A stretch of 64,000 nucleotides of DNA from Rufibacter sediminis (GTDB lineage: Bacteria > Bacteroidota > Bacteroidia > Cytophagales > Hymenobacteraceae): the NCBI RefSeq assembly GCF_014269285.1, contig NZ_JACOAF010000058.1, positions 218,154 to 282,153 of the forward strand. The letters are read 5' to 3'. Position numbers and translations under genes: made by a program. Shown piece after piece: positions 19,532 to 26,989 of this stretch. The notes under the pieces were generated by a model that saw only the letters and a list, made by a program, of their open reading frames with translations, did no database searches and had not been told where the DNA came from. Position 1 is the first letter of the stretch; every line of letters begins with the position of its first letter.

Positions 19532-19831
19532 TTAAAAGGACATCAGCATCAGGTCGATTTTTTGAAACAATTCACCTACACCCAGGGCAGCAATGAGGAT
19601 GAACAGGCCCAGGAGCCATTTCGCTACTCTCGGGATGGAGAATCCGGATATTTTCTGGAAGTAAGTGTTTGCGGGAGGAAGGAAAACGAAGGCAAGCAGG
19701 AAAATAAAGATCCCGAATTGCGGGTCATTTCCCCAAAACATATTAATTATTCCAATGGCCATCACCAGAAGGCCGAAGAACCAACCAATTACTTTTGAGA
19801 GGCTGGTGGTAAGATGAGAAGTGGTAATCAT
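19532..19831 (-). CDS. small membrane protein (PPAN-type), tandem paralogue 2
   Basis: A 99-residue protein with three predicted membrane segments and the shared central motif FLPPANTYFQKISGFSIP, followed by KWLLGLFILIAALGVGELF. It is aligned end to end with the 94-residue neighbour and lies 98 bases upstream of it in the transcription direction. The function is unknown; the pair may form a small membrane complex. Confidence 0.7.
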   Translation of the reverse strand: MITTSHLTTSLSKVIGWFFGLLVMAIGIINMFWGNDPQFGIFIFLLAFVFLPPANTYFQKISGFSIPRVAKWLLGLFILIAALGVGELFQKIDLMLMSF

Positions 19832-19958
19832 AGCGTTTTACGTTTTATAGTTTAAGTGACTTTTTACAAAAATGTGCTTAAAACAAGTTGCTCTTTTTTG
19901 CGACCCATGTAGCAATTTAGAAAAGGTAAAAGGGCGAATTTGGACAGAGAAATGAATG

Positions 19959-20183
19959 CTACGGAGTTCGGTTCTGGTGCTTTTTTGCTTGCTCGTATTC
20001 ATTGAGGCACTTGTCCAGAGGCTGGCAATTAGCGTGAATACAATCGCAGAAGTCATAGCAGGCCTCGGGGTTGTCGCTGTCAGGGCATTGCTGGCGGCAG
20101 TCTTTTGTGGAATTGCGGGGCATCAATTCGCAGGACGTTAAGATCACCAGCGCAGCCATGTAAACTATAGAATAAGGTTTCAT
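19959..20183 (-). CDS. small cysteine-rich lipoprotein
   Basis: A 74-residue protein with a lipoprotein signal: hydrophobic IVYMAALVILTSC, where the cysteine at residue 18 is the likely lipidation site. The mature part contains seven further cysteines (DC, QQC, AC, FC, DC, NC, KC) in about 45 residues with CxxxC and CxC spacing, suggesting disulfides or metal binding. It is probably anchored in the periplasm or outer membrane. No named family is recognised. Confidence 0.65.
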   Translation of the reverse strand: MKPYSIVYMAALVILTSCELMPRNSTKDCRQQCPDSDNPEACYDFCDCIHANCQPLDKCLNEYEQAKKHQNRTP

Positions 20184-20258
20184 GATCCTTTAGGGTTAGG
20201 CCTTTGTTTTAAAGAATTGGGAAGTATTTGCTGGAATTACTTGCCTAAATAGTTCCGT

Positions 20259-20720
20259 TCAGGCGGTTTGAGCCTCCTGTTTCTCCCAAGGGAAAATGAA
20301 TTTCAGCTTGTGGTAGTCCCAGCAAAGGAGGTACAAATTGGCCGTTACCATTAAGGGAGCAGTTAGCCAGGATCCCTCAAAGCGCACCGCCCAGGTTAGG
20401 ACGCATATGTTCAAAATAATGGGAAAATATATCACCGCTCCCAGGGTTGCCGTACGCGGAATCAACAGCAGAATGGCCGCCATCACCTGCATGACACCTA
20501 TTGATGTATAGTAGAATCCGGTTTGAAACAAGGCATCTAAATAATGCCCCATCGGGTGGCAGGTGGCTAAATCGGTGAACCGCTCACCCATTATTTTCAC
20601 GAAGCCCGACGGTAAAAATCCCATGGCCAGCGCTACCCGGTTAAAGATCGCAAAGTCGCGGAGCCATCTGTTCTGCCTTGCCCGCAGATGCACGCTATTC
20701 AACGCCGACGAAATAGACAT
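20259..20720 (-). CDS. DoxX-like membrane protein
   Basis: A 153-residue protein with four hydrophobic segments. The early FNRVALAMGFLPSGFVKIMGERF and the later YTSIGVMQVMAAILLLIPRTATLGAVIYFPII match the DoxX/SURF4-like four-helix layout (conserved small residues and a K in GFxK). The role of such proteins is poorly defined (thiol or redox-linked in some bacteria). It begins 6 bases after the stop of the upstream DUF4153-like gene, so the two are probably co-transcribed. Confidence 0.78.
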   Translation of the reverse strand: MSISSALNSVHLRARQNRWLRDFAIFNRVALAMGFLPSGFVKIMGERFTDLATCHPMGHYLDALFQTGFYYTSIGVMQVMAAILLLIPRTATLGAVIYFPIILNICVLTWAVRFEGSWLTAPLMVTANLYLLCWDYHKLKFIFPWEKQEAQTA

Positions 20721-20726
20721 ATTCGT

Positions 20727-21971
20727 TTATTTAAACCCAAATAGAACCGGAAACAGAAAAACCACGATGAGTGTCCAAAGGAAATAAATGGGCAAATAGG
20801 AGGCAATGGCTTTTCCGGCTTCGGCTGAATCAGACTTCTTGGTCACTGCTTTGAAAAGCTGGACGGTTACAAGAATCAGGTTGATCAAAATCAGGAGATT
20901 ACTTCCTAGTACGGCTGCCCTGTTGGGCGTAATTCCCCATTCCGAGATCCTAAATAAGATGGCTGAGAGCGCAATGCTATTCACGATGATGGTGACTGCA
21001 GATAATAGAAAGAGAATCCAGATTTCAGCGGGGCTCTTGGTTTCTTTGGACGTTTCTGCCACCGAAAAGAAGATGATGGCCATGACACCAATCAGCAGCG
21101 CATTGAACATGAGCAGAAACTCCCGATCATTGTAGGGGTCTTTGCCGGAATACAGAATGGCGATCAGATAAATCACCAGCATGATAAACACCAGCGGACT
21201 GAATATTCTGGCAATAACAGGAGAAACTTTCCCAACCAGCTGCGGATTGGTCTGGGTGAGATACGTGCCTACGATGGGAACTGCGGCAAGACCGAAAACG
21301 ATGACATACTGCGCGTAAAACTTTTCGATGTTCAACCCGATCAAAGAGAAGAGTCCGATTGTGATCCCTGACATGGGGCCCCCGGCCAGCAGAATCAGCG
21401 CGACCATTACTACCAGGTCGCCGTTGTACCTCAAAAATCCCAGCCGTTGGTGCGTGTCGCCTAAGTTATTGCCCACGAAAGCAGTTCCCAGCAACACCCA
21501 CAGCAGTAAAGGCAAATGAATGCAGGCTAAGATCAAGGTGTCACTGGCATCAGAGCCCGGCAAGAGATTGATGTAGAGGAGGGACACGAGCATTATGCCA
21601 TAGAGCACGGCTGTTTTTTTGGCCGGCAATTTGTTCTTCCAGGCGAAATAGGCCGTCAGGAAAGGTAGAAAGATGAAGCCTAGGTTGCGAGGGTAGAAGA
21701 ACTCTTCATCAATAGCGAAGATAGCCGGGATCTTAGCGATGAGTCCTGCTAAAAGTCCCGCCAGGAGGACAAACAGGAGATCGCGGCCCGTGCCCCAGTG
21801 AAGGTCATCGGTTTCGTAGGTCAGCCTTTCGTGCCAGAAATCCGCCAGCGGATTGCCTTGCAGGGTAGGATATAAGGTGCTGAATTCTCTTTTGAAAGGT
21901 CCCTTGTTGTTGTGGTACAACCTTTCCAGCTGCCCTGGATCACCTAAATGGGTTTGAATTTCGTCTTTCAT
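20727..21971 (-). CDS. DUF4153-like polytopic membrane protein
   Basis: A 414-residue protein with a soluble N-terminal 60 residues and about 10-11 membrane segments. The region VIARIFSPLVFIMLVIYL to ILYSGKDPYNDREFLLMFNALL, and then GITPNRAAVLGSNLLILINL, resembles the DUF4153 family common in Bacteroidota. The biochemical role is unknown. It is first in a probable operon with the DoxX-like gene downstream; a small membrane-protein gene lies 41 bases upstream on the same strand. Confidence 0.8.
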   Translation of the reverse strand: MKDEIQTHLGDPGQLERLYHNNKGPFKREFSTLYPTLQGNPLADFWHERLTYETDDLHWGTGRDLLFVLLAGLLAGLIAKIPAIFAIDEEFFYPRNLGFIFLPFLTAYFAWKNKLPAKKTAVLYGIMLVSLLYINLLPGSDASDTLILACIHLPLLLWVLLGTAFVGNNLGDTHQRLGFLRYNGDLVVMVALILLAGGPMSGITIGLFSLIGLNIEKFYAQYVIVFGLAAVPIVGTYLTQTNPQLVGKVSPVIARIFSPLVFIMLVIYLIAILYSGKDPYNDREFLLMFNALLIGVMAIIFFSVAETSKETKSPAEIWILFLLSAVTIIVNSIALSAILFRISEWGITPNRAAVLGSNLLILINLILVTVQLFKAVTKKSDSAEAGKAIASYLPIYFLWTLIVVFLFPVLFGFK

Positions 21972-22012
21972 GTGCCTGTATTTTAACGTTTACTTCTGAA
22001 CAGAATAGCGAC

Positions 22013-22351
22013 TCAATCCCACATGGTACCGGCCAAACCCAAAACAACCCCCAGCCATAAGCTGATGAGGTAGACCACTAAGCTCAGCAGAATAGCTACT
22101 GTTCTATTGAAGCCTCGGGAAGTCTGGTAACTGAGGAATGCGTAAAAGGCACCGCCCAGCGCCCCAGCTAAGGGAGTAAGGATCAAAGGTCTTATCATCC
22201 AGTACTTTCCCCATTCGGGATTAGGCGAATCCGCTCCAAAAACAAAGGTTGAGATCACCAGAAAAGCAATTCCTGCCCCAAGCAATATGGGGATAGGAGA
22301 AAGGCTCGGATAGTTTTTTCGGCGGTTGAATTTGTTTTCCGAAGTCATCAT
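22013..22351 (-). CDS. hypothetical three-helix membrane protein
   Basis: A 112-residue protein with a basic N-terminus (NKFNRRKNYP) and three hydrophobic segments (about 20-40, 55-75, 85-108). It lies 41 bases upstream of the DUF4153-like gene and may lead that operon. A 23-base element almost identical to one upstream of the winged-helix/membrane-protein operon lies 35 bases before its start, so both units are probably controlled by the same factor. I do not recognise the family. Confidence 0.68.
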   Translation of the reverse strand: MMTSENKFNRRKNYPSLSPIPILLGAGIAFLVISTFVFGADSPNPEWGKYWMIRPLILTPLAGALGGAFYAFLSYQTSRGFNRTVAILLSLVVYLISLWLGVVLGLAGTMWD

Positions 22352-22671
22352 AAGAAAGCTTTAACAGTGAAAGTTGTATTTAATTAAAGTACTTTGTGTT
22401 TCAAAGTATAAGGGCAAAAAAATAGGAATTAGCTAGTAAAGAAGGTTTGAGTAACAACTGTTGCGAAGTGTATACAGGAACAAAATTTCCCGTCCAGAGA
22501 CGAAACTTATTATTCCGTGCATCTTTTAAGATGCCTTGCTGGATGAACTTATGAGACATTTTTCATAACCATTAGATATAATATGTTCGCGTAGGTCTGT
22601 TAATGTCGGTTTTCTAAATCTTAGCCTGCATAGATGTTAGACATCAGGTTCTTTTCAAAAGGTAACCGTTC
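22352..22671. other. regulatory interval with shared operator
   Basis: This 320-base gap has no coding sequence. It holds one copy of the ACTTTG-N5-CAAAGT element (22386-22408) and AT-rich sequence. Confidence 0.5.
22386..22408 (-). promoter_or_regulatory. operator-like inverted repeat, copy 1
   Basis: ACTTTG-TGTTT-CAAAGT (22391-22407) is an inverted repeat inside a 23-base block identical at 22 positions to 23601-23623. It lies upstream of the 112-residue membrane-protein gene. Confidence 0.6.
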
Positions 22672-22974
22672 TTATTCCGATACTCCCTTAATCAGTTTCT
22701 CCAAGGCATTTAAGTGATCACTAAACGCTTTTCTTCCCAGTTGGGTGATGGCGTAAGTGGTATTAGGTTTCCGGCCGATGAACGACTTTTCAACTTTAAC
22801 GAACTCCTCTTTTTCCAAGGCTTTCAGGTGACTCGCCAGGTTTCCATCGGTTACGTCAAGGTATTCCTTCAGGGCATTGAAATCCAGCAACTCATTCACC
22901 ACCAGCGCTGACATGATACCCAGCCTGATTCTACTTTCAAATGCTTTATGTAACCCATTGATCGATATTTTCAC
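22672..22974 (-). CDS. winged-helix transcriptional regulator
   Basis: A 100-residue DNA-binding protein: LHKAFESRIRLGIMSALVV, then a helix-turn-helix LKEYLDVTDGNLASHLKALEKEEFV, the wing KSFIGRKPNTTYAIT and a terminal helix. This is the short ArsR/MarR-like winged-helix type common in Bacteroidota. I choose a GTG start because it overlaps the stop of the upstream membrane-protein gene as GTGA; the longer ATG frame would overlap that gene by 70 bases. It probably represses its own operon through the duplicated inverted repeat. Confidence 0.86.
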   Translation of the reverse strand: MKISINGLHKAFESRIRLGIMSALVVNELLDFNALKEYLDVTDGNLASHLKALEKEEFVKVEKSFIGRKPNTTYAITQLGRKAFSDHLNALEKLIKGVSE

Positions 22975-23597
22975 CGCTCGTACCTGTAATGCATGTAAAT
23001 TCCATAAATAATATGGACTACCCCGAAGCCCATGGCCCAAAGCAATAATCCATATCCCACGAAGTAAGAGCCAAGCAAGCCTAAGCCTATCTCAATAAGC
23101 CCCAGGCTTCTCATCTCGCCGTAGGTAAACTTGCTGGCGTTATACAAAGCTAAGCCGTAAAAAATTAAGGTGAACGGGGCGATAAAGCCTATGAACCCTT
23201 TGGAGATCAACACCAGGATCAGAAGTCCGCCTACCATCAGGGGAACGGCCATGTTGATGATAACACGCTTTGCGGTGGCATTCCATAGTTTTTCGCCCCT
23301 TTTAACCGCTTTCTTGTGGGAAAGAATGATGGCGGTTCCTATCGCCAGCACCAGTATCACCAGAGCCAGCGCAATGACTTTCAACAAATCAGAGGAAAAG
23401 TTATCAGTATTGTAGGTGCTGAAAGCGCTTTCATCAGGAGTGAAGTCAAACACCTGGTAAGCGACGTACGCTCCTGCCAAGGCGTAGATTCCGGCCATGA
23501 TGCCAGCCCATCCGGAGAGCGACAGAAACTTGGATGACCGCTCCATCATTAAGCGGATCTCCGCCAGATCCCGAGTATAATCCTGATTCTCTTTCAT
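22971..23597 (-). CDS. membrane protein coupled to winged-helix regulator
   Basis: A 208-residue protein: a charged N-terminal 20 residues (YTRDLAEIRLMMERSSKF) followed by about six hydrophobic segments and ending in a basic HYRYER tail. Its stop overlaps the regulator's GTG start by 4 bases, so the two are translated together, an arrangement recalling membrane-protein/regulator pairs in which the membrane partner senses or tethers. The 23-base inverted-repeat element lies 4 bases before its start codon, overlapping the likely promoter. Function unknown. Confidence 0.8.
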   Translation of the reverse strand: MKENQDYTRDLAEIRLMMERSSKFLSLSGWAGIMAGIYALAGAYVAYQVFDFTPDESAFSTYNTDNFSSDLLKVIALALVILVLAIGTAIILSHKKAVKRGEKLWNATAKRVIINMAVPLMVGGLLILVLISKGFIGFIAPFTLIFYGLALYNASKFTYGEMRSLGLIEIGLGLLGSYFVGYGLLLWAMGFGVVHIIYGIYMHYRYER

Positions 23598-23600
23598 CTA

Positions 23601-23623
23601 AAAGTGCTTTGTGTTTCAAAGTA
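23601..23623 (-). promoter_or_regulatory. operator-like inverted repeat, copy 2
   Basis: GCTTTG-TGTTT-CAAAGT (23606-23622), within a block differing from the copy at 22386 by one base, lies 4-26 bases before the start of the membrane-protein/regulator operon. Confidence 0.65.
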
Positions 23624-23875
23624 ACAGTAAAAAAATACGTTTTGCAACTACTTTCAGGATTTTGTGCCAGAAACGCCATTCAACATCTGGCTTAGGTTTA
23701 GGAGGTAGTTCAAACCAACCATTTACTTCTATACGCTAGAATAGGAGAGAACCTGGTTTCTGGTTTTATAATGACGCACAAGCTATGGGAGAATGTCAAA
23801 ATAAGGAAGATTAATTTTGACTTACCTATAGTACTCTCTCTTTGAAGACGTTCTTGTGGGTTCTCGTGCTTCTAT

Positions 23876-23916
23876 CCTGTTTTTAGGTCAGTTTTCCCAA
23901 AGCAGGCTAAAAACAG
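23876..23916. repeat. dispersed palindrome copy
   Basis: Arms CCTGTTTTTAG and CTAAAAACAG with an imperfect centre; isolated in a gene-free stretch. Confidence 0.6.
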
Positions 23917-23997
23917 AGAAGGCAATTTGATGGTTTATCCAATGTATTTCAAGTGCGGTTTTTAGTGACTCTGCTACAGCTTGTTTCACGTGAAGGC

Positions 23998-24030
23998 AAA
24001 AAAAAGCCTGCCGGTGACAAGCCGGCAGGC
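23998..24030 (-). terminator. minus-strand intrinsic terminator
   Basis: Arms GCCTGCCGG and CCGGCAGGC around 7 bases, followed on the minus strand by eight T. It lies downstream of the small gene at 24106 and supports that gene being real. Confidence 0.75.
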
Positions 24031-24105
24031 AAACAGACAAACAACAAAAAAACTCAAACAAATACTAACTTCCGCATGGGGGGCTACGGAAGACAACTCA
24101 AAATC

Positions 24106-24372
24106 TTAATATCTGATACCGGGATGTCCCGTTAAAGAATCAAATTCAAAGGTTCCTAAAAAATAACCGTCCAATACAATGCCTTCGGAAAGCGTGGCAG
24201 ATGAAAATTCCATCAGGCTGTTCATGGTGGAAAAGGATTTTATTCCTATCTTACTCACCGATGTTTTAACCGTCTGTCCTCCAGGTCTCTTAGAAGCTTG
24301 CTGATTCACCACTAAGCGAAACTGTGTTTGCGAAGCACCGATAAAACTTAACCCAGATACATTCATCTCCAT
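24106..24372 (-). CDS. hypothetical small protein
   Basis: An 88-residue frame starting MEMNVSGLSF, with beta-strand-like content (TQFRLVVNQQ, GIVLDGYFLGTFEF) and no signal peptide or membrane segment. I do not recognise it. Support comes from an intrinsic terminator correctly placed 76 bases downstream and a second hairpin upstream that isolates it from the transporter operon. ATGs at codons 1 and 3 are possible starts; the frame stays open about 19 codons further up but with unlikely composition. Confidence 0.5.
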   Translation of the reverse strand: MEMNVSGLSFIGASQTQFRLVVNQQASKRPGGQTVKTSVSKIGIKSFSTMNSLMEFSSATLSEGIVLDGYFLGTFEFDSLTGHPGIRY

Positions 24373-24471
24373 TTGCTCTTTATTATGATACAATAATACG
24401 GCGAGGTATGCAGCGGAAATAGGAAACAATCAGGTGTTCTATAACTAGAACTAACCAAGGATATAATTAGA

Positions 24472-24536
24472 TTTAGTCATTAAAAAAGGGCCTAAGTAGC
24501 TGTATTAGCTACTTAGGCCCTTTTTTAATGACTAAA
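24472..24536. terminator. 65-base perfect hairpin after the transporter operon
   Basis: Thirty-base arms without mismatch enclose GTATT. The stem contains A6GGGCC and GGCCCT6 tracts, so it can terminate in either direction. It lies 18 bases beyond the stop of the last permease gene. Confidence 0.85.
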
Positions 24537-24553
24537 ATAATGAGGTTTTTTGC

Positions 24554-25609
24554 TTACTCGGTAACGGATTTCGCTCTGTTCCTGGTAGTGAAGTGGTGAC
24601 CTATTACTTGAAGACTGAAAATACTGGCTAATAAAAAGAACGCCGGGAAGACCAAAAGCCACCATGCTTCCACTGAATAACGCGCTACCGCCAGCATTTT
24701 ACCCCAGGAAGGAACATCAGCGGGTATTCCTATGCCTAGGTACGCCAAGGTGGAACCTATGCCCAAGAGCCCCGAGGCGGCAAAGCAGAAGGTGGTCAGA
24801 ATGGGGCCTTTCAGGGAAGGCAGCAAAAAATACGTGAATACTCTTCTGAACGGAATGCCCAAGGCTTCAGCGGTCTCATAGTAAGACTCCTTCTTTAGCT
24901 GCAGCACATTGGCTCTGGCAATTCTAGCCGGAAGAACCCAATACGTGGCGCAGATCCAGCCCAAGAGGGTGAGCATAGAAAAAGGGGTAAAGGCCGTCAA
25001 TATTAAAAGTAACAGCAGCTTTGGTAATGAAGACCAGATGGTGATGACTTTCTGGAGCCCTTCATCTACGCCTACTGCTACCTTCTTCTGCAGGAAAGAG
25101 AAGCGTGCTGAAATATCTAGTGAGAGCACCACATATACCAGGAAGGCGGCGCTTCCATAATACACCCAATAAAGCAAAGTGTAGCCCTGAAAAGGAGGGT
25201 AATGATGTAAGACCGGAAACACAAACAGGTAGGCGAGCACCAGAAAGGCCAAGAGTAAAAGGTTGATCACCGATACTTTCAGGCCGTGGTTGCCCAGGAT
25301 TGCGGCTCCCGTGCCCAGCAGGACCCCAATACCAGTAGCTAGAAGTAAAGGAGGAATGGCAATGAGCCAGGCCGTACGGCAGCTTAAGAACAGATAGAAG
25401 AGAACATCTCGTCCTAACTGATCTGTCCCCAGGGGGTGCTCCAGTGAGGAGAATGGAGTGAGGTACGCCTGCTCTGGACTTGCCATCGCCTGCTTTCCCT
25501 GCCATACGAACACCTGGGAAATCAGGGCCGCAGCCGTGAAAAGAATAAGCCAGGTGATGGATAGCTTTTCGGTAAGTGAGAAGGTGTGCCTCGGTGTGCC
25601 TTTGTCCAT
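24554..25609 (-). CDS. oligopeptide-type ABC transporter permease, DppC-like
   Basis: Inner-membrane permease of 351 residues. It has the DppC/OppC signature HPLGTDQLGRDVLFYL near residue 58 and the ATPase-docking loop ETAEALGIPFRRVF near 250. Between the usual second and third membrane spans there is an extra segment of about 60 residues with two hydrophobic stretches (around HYPPFQGYTLLYWVYYG), making it longer than the common 280-310. It is last in a three-gene import operon (binding protein, DppB-like, DppC-like), 12 bases after the preceding gene. No ATPase gene follows, so that subunit must be encoded elsewhere. Confidence 0.88.
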   Translation of the reverse strand: MDKGTPRHTFSLTEKLSITWLILFTAAALISQVFVWQGKQAMASPEQAYLTPFSSLEHPLGTDQLGRDVLFYLFLSCRTAWLIAIPPLLLATGIGVLLGTGAAILGNHGLKVSVINLLLLAFLVLAYLFVFPVLHHYPPFQGYTLLYWVYYGSAAFLVYVVLSLDISARFSFLQKKVAVGVDEGLQKVITIWSSLPKLLLLLILTAFTPFSMLTLLGWICATYWVLPARIARANVLQLKKESYYETAEALGIPFRRVFTYFLLPSLKGPILTTFCFAASGLLGIGSTLAYLGIGIPADVPSWGKMLAVARYSVEAWWLLVFPAFFLLASIFSLQVIGHHFTTRNRAKSVTE

Positions 25610-25621
25610 GCTCCAGTTCCC

Positions 25622-26983
25622 CTAATTGCTTCTCATGCGTGGATCAAGAAGGCCGTAGCCCATCTCGGTGAGCCAGACTATGAACAACCGAAACACCAGG
25701 AACATAAGAGTGAGTCCCACCAGTACCGGGTAGTCGGCGGCTAATATCGCTTTCGTCAGTAAACTCCCAATGCCCGGCAGGGAAAACGTAATCTCCACGA
25801 CCAGTACCCCCGACATCAGACCGATGATGACTTCACTCAAAATAGTGAGGGTGGGTAGGAGGGCATTGGGTAATGCGTGTTTTCTGATTGTTTTCTGAAA
25901 AGTTAATCCTTTCGCTAAGCCGGTGCGCTGGTAAAGTTGTTCGGTCTGGGTGACTAAACTTCTGTGAAACTGCAGGGTAATTTGAGGAATGATCAGTAAG
26001 GCAACACAGAAGCCACCCAGTAAAATGGATGGATTTCTAAAAGCCGCTAAAATGCTTTCTTCTTCAGTATCCATAGTAAAAGGTGCGAGGGTTGAGCCCC
26101 CGTTTACCAAAAACAGGCCTAAAATGGAAAGGGCAATAAGAAAAGCCGGTATACTGTCTAACACATACAATCCTTGACGGAGAAGAGGAGTGAAGGGGCT
26201 CGTCGATTTCTCCGTTAAATATAATCCGGCCAAAAAAGAGAACACTACGGCCAAGGGAAGGCCGATGATTGCTAATGCCAGTGAGGTCATTGCTGCCGAT
26301 GTGATTTTGGCAGTTACCGCTTCATAGTCCTGAGTGGAAAAGCCTAGATTACCTTGCATAATCTGCAGCATCCATCGGTGGTACGAATTATCTTTGCCCT
26401 GCCACTCTACCGTTGGGAAGAAATAATGGAAAGGAGCGGATTGTTTGGTCAGGTTTTTCCAGGAGGCAAAGAGCTGAGCGGATGCAGGTCCAGGAGAGGC
26501 CTGTACTGCCTTTTCCACTTGTTTGGAGCTAATCATAATATCTTCAGGGGCTTCACTCAATGACCAGGAGACAAGCGTCTGGAACAGGTTGGTCTTCTCG
26601 GTCTCTGTCGCCTGAGTGGCCCACTGGCGCCATACTGTATAAAACTGTAGCGTCGGCTCCAATCCGTGCCTGATCACCGCCCTTTCAACCCAGGGTCTAT
26701 CTAAGGCAGTTGTAGGAATTCCAGCGGCTATTTTGGAGCCTTTTGCAAGAATTTTGAAGTAAAAGAGCGGCTTATTCAAGCCGGTTCTCTCAAGATAATC
26801 AGCCCTGACGGCGGCTAGAGTAGAGACATCTGAAGCACCGTAAATGGAGAGGTATGCCTCAATCATCCCCTTGGGTGTGCTCGCTGCAGGTAGCAGGAGA
26901 CTCATAATGAAAACCAAAGAAGCTGTCAGCCAAAGCGAAATTACTAGATTGAACAGCCGCAGGAATGTTTTCAGAAATGTCAT
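25622..26983 (-). CDS. oligopeptide-type ABC transporter permease, DppB-like, with large insert
   Basis: A 453-residue permease against about 310 for DppB. After the first membrane segment (about 10-32) comes roughly 150 residues of extracytoplasmic sequence rich in charged and Trp residues before the four or five C-terminal spans. The coupling loop TGLAKGLTFQKTIRKHALPNA and the DppB-type ending VVEITFSLPGIGSLL and ADYPVLVGLT identify the family. It begins 6 bases after the binding-protein stop. The insert may contact the binding protein or restrict which peptide is admitted (inference). Confidence 0.87.
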   Translation of the reverse strand: MTFLKTFLRLFNLVISLWLTASLVFIMSLLLPAASTPKGMIEAYLSIYGASDVSTLAAVRADYLERTGLNKPLFYFKILAKGSKIAAGIPTTALDRPWVERAVIRHGLEPTLQFYTVWRQWATQATETEKTNLFQTLVSWSLSEAPEDIMISSKQVEKAVQASPGPASAQLFASWKNLTKQSAPFHYFFPTVEWQGKDNSYHRWMLQIMQGNLGFSTQDYEAVTAKITSAAMTSLALAIIGLPLAVVFSFLAGLYLTEKSTSPFTPLLRQGLYVLDSIPAFLIALSILGLFLVNGGSTLAPFTMDTEEESILAAFRNPSILLGGFCVALLIIPQITLQFHRSLVTQTEQLYQRTGLAKGLTFQKTIRKHALPNALLPTLTILSEVIIGLMSGVLVVEITFSLPGIGSLLTKAILAADYPVLVGLTLMFLVFRLFIVWLTEMGYGLLDPRMRSN

Positions 26984-26989
26984 TCCTGC

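Larger units (their letters stand above)
23598..24105. other. gene-poor interval with operator, repeat and terminator
   Basis: No gene is supported in these 508 bases. They contain the second copy of the inverted-repeat operator, one dispersed palindrome (23876-23916) and a minus-strand terminator (23998-24030). Confidence 0.5.
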
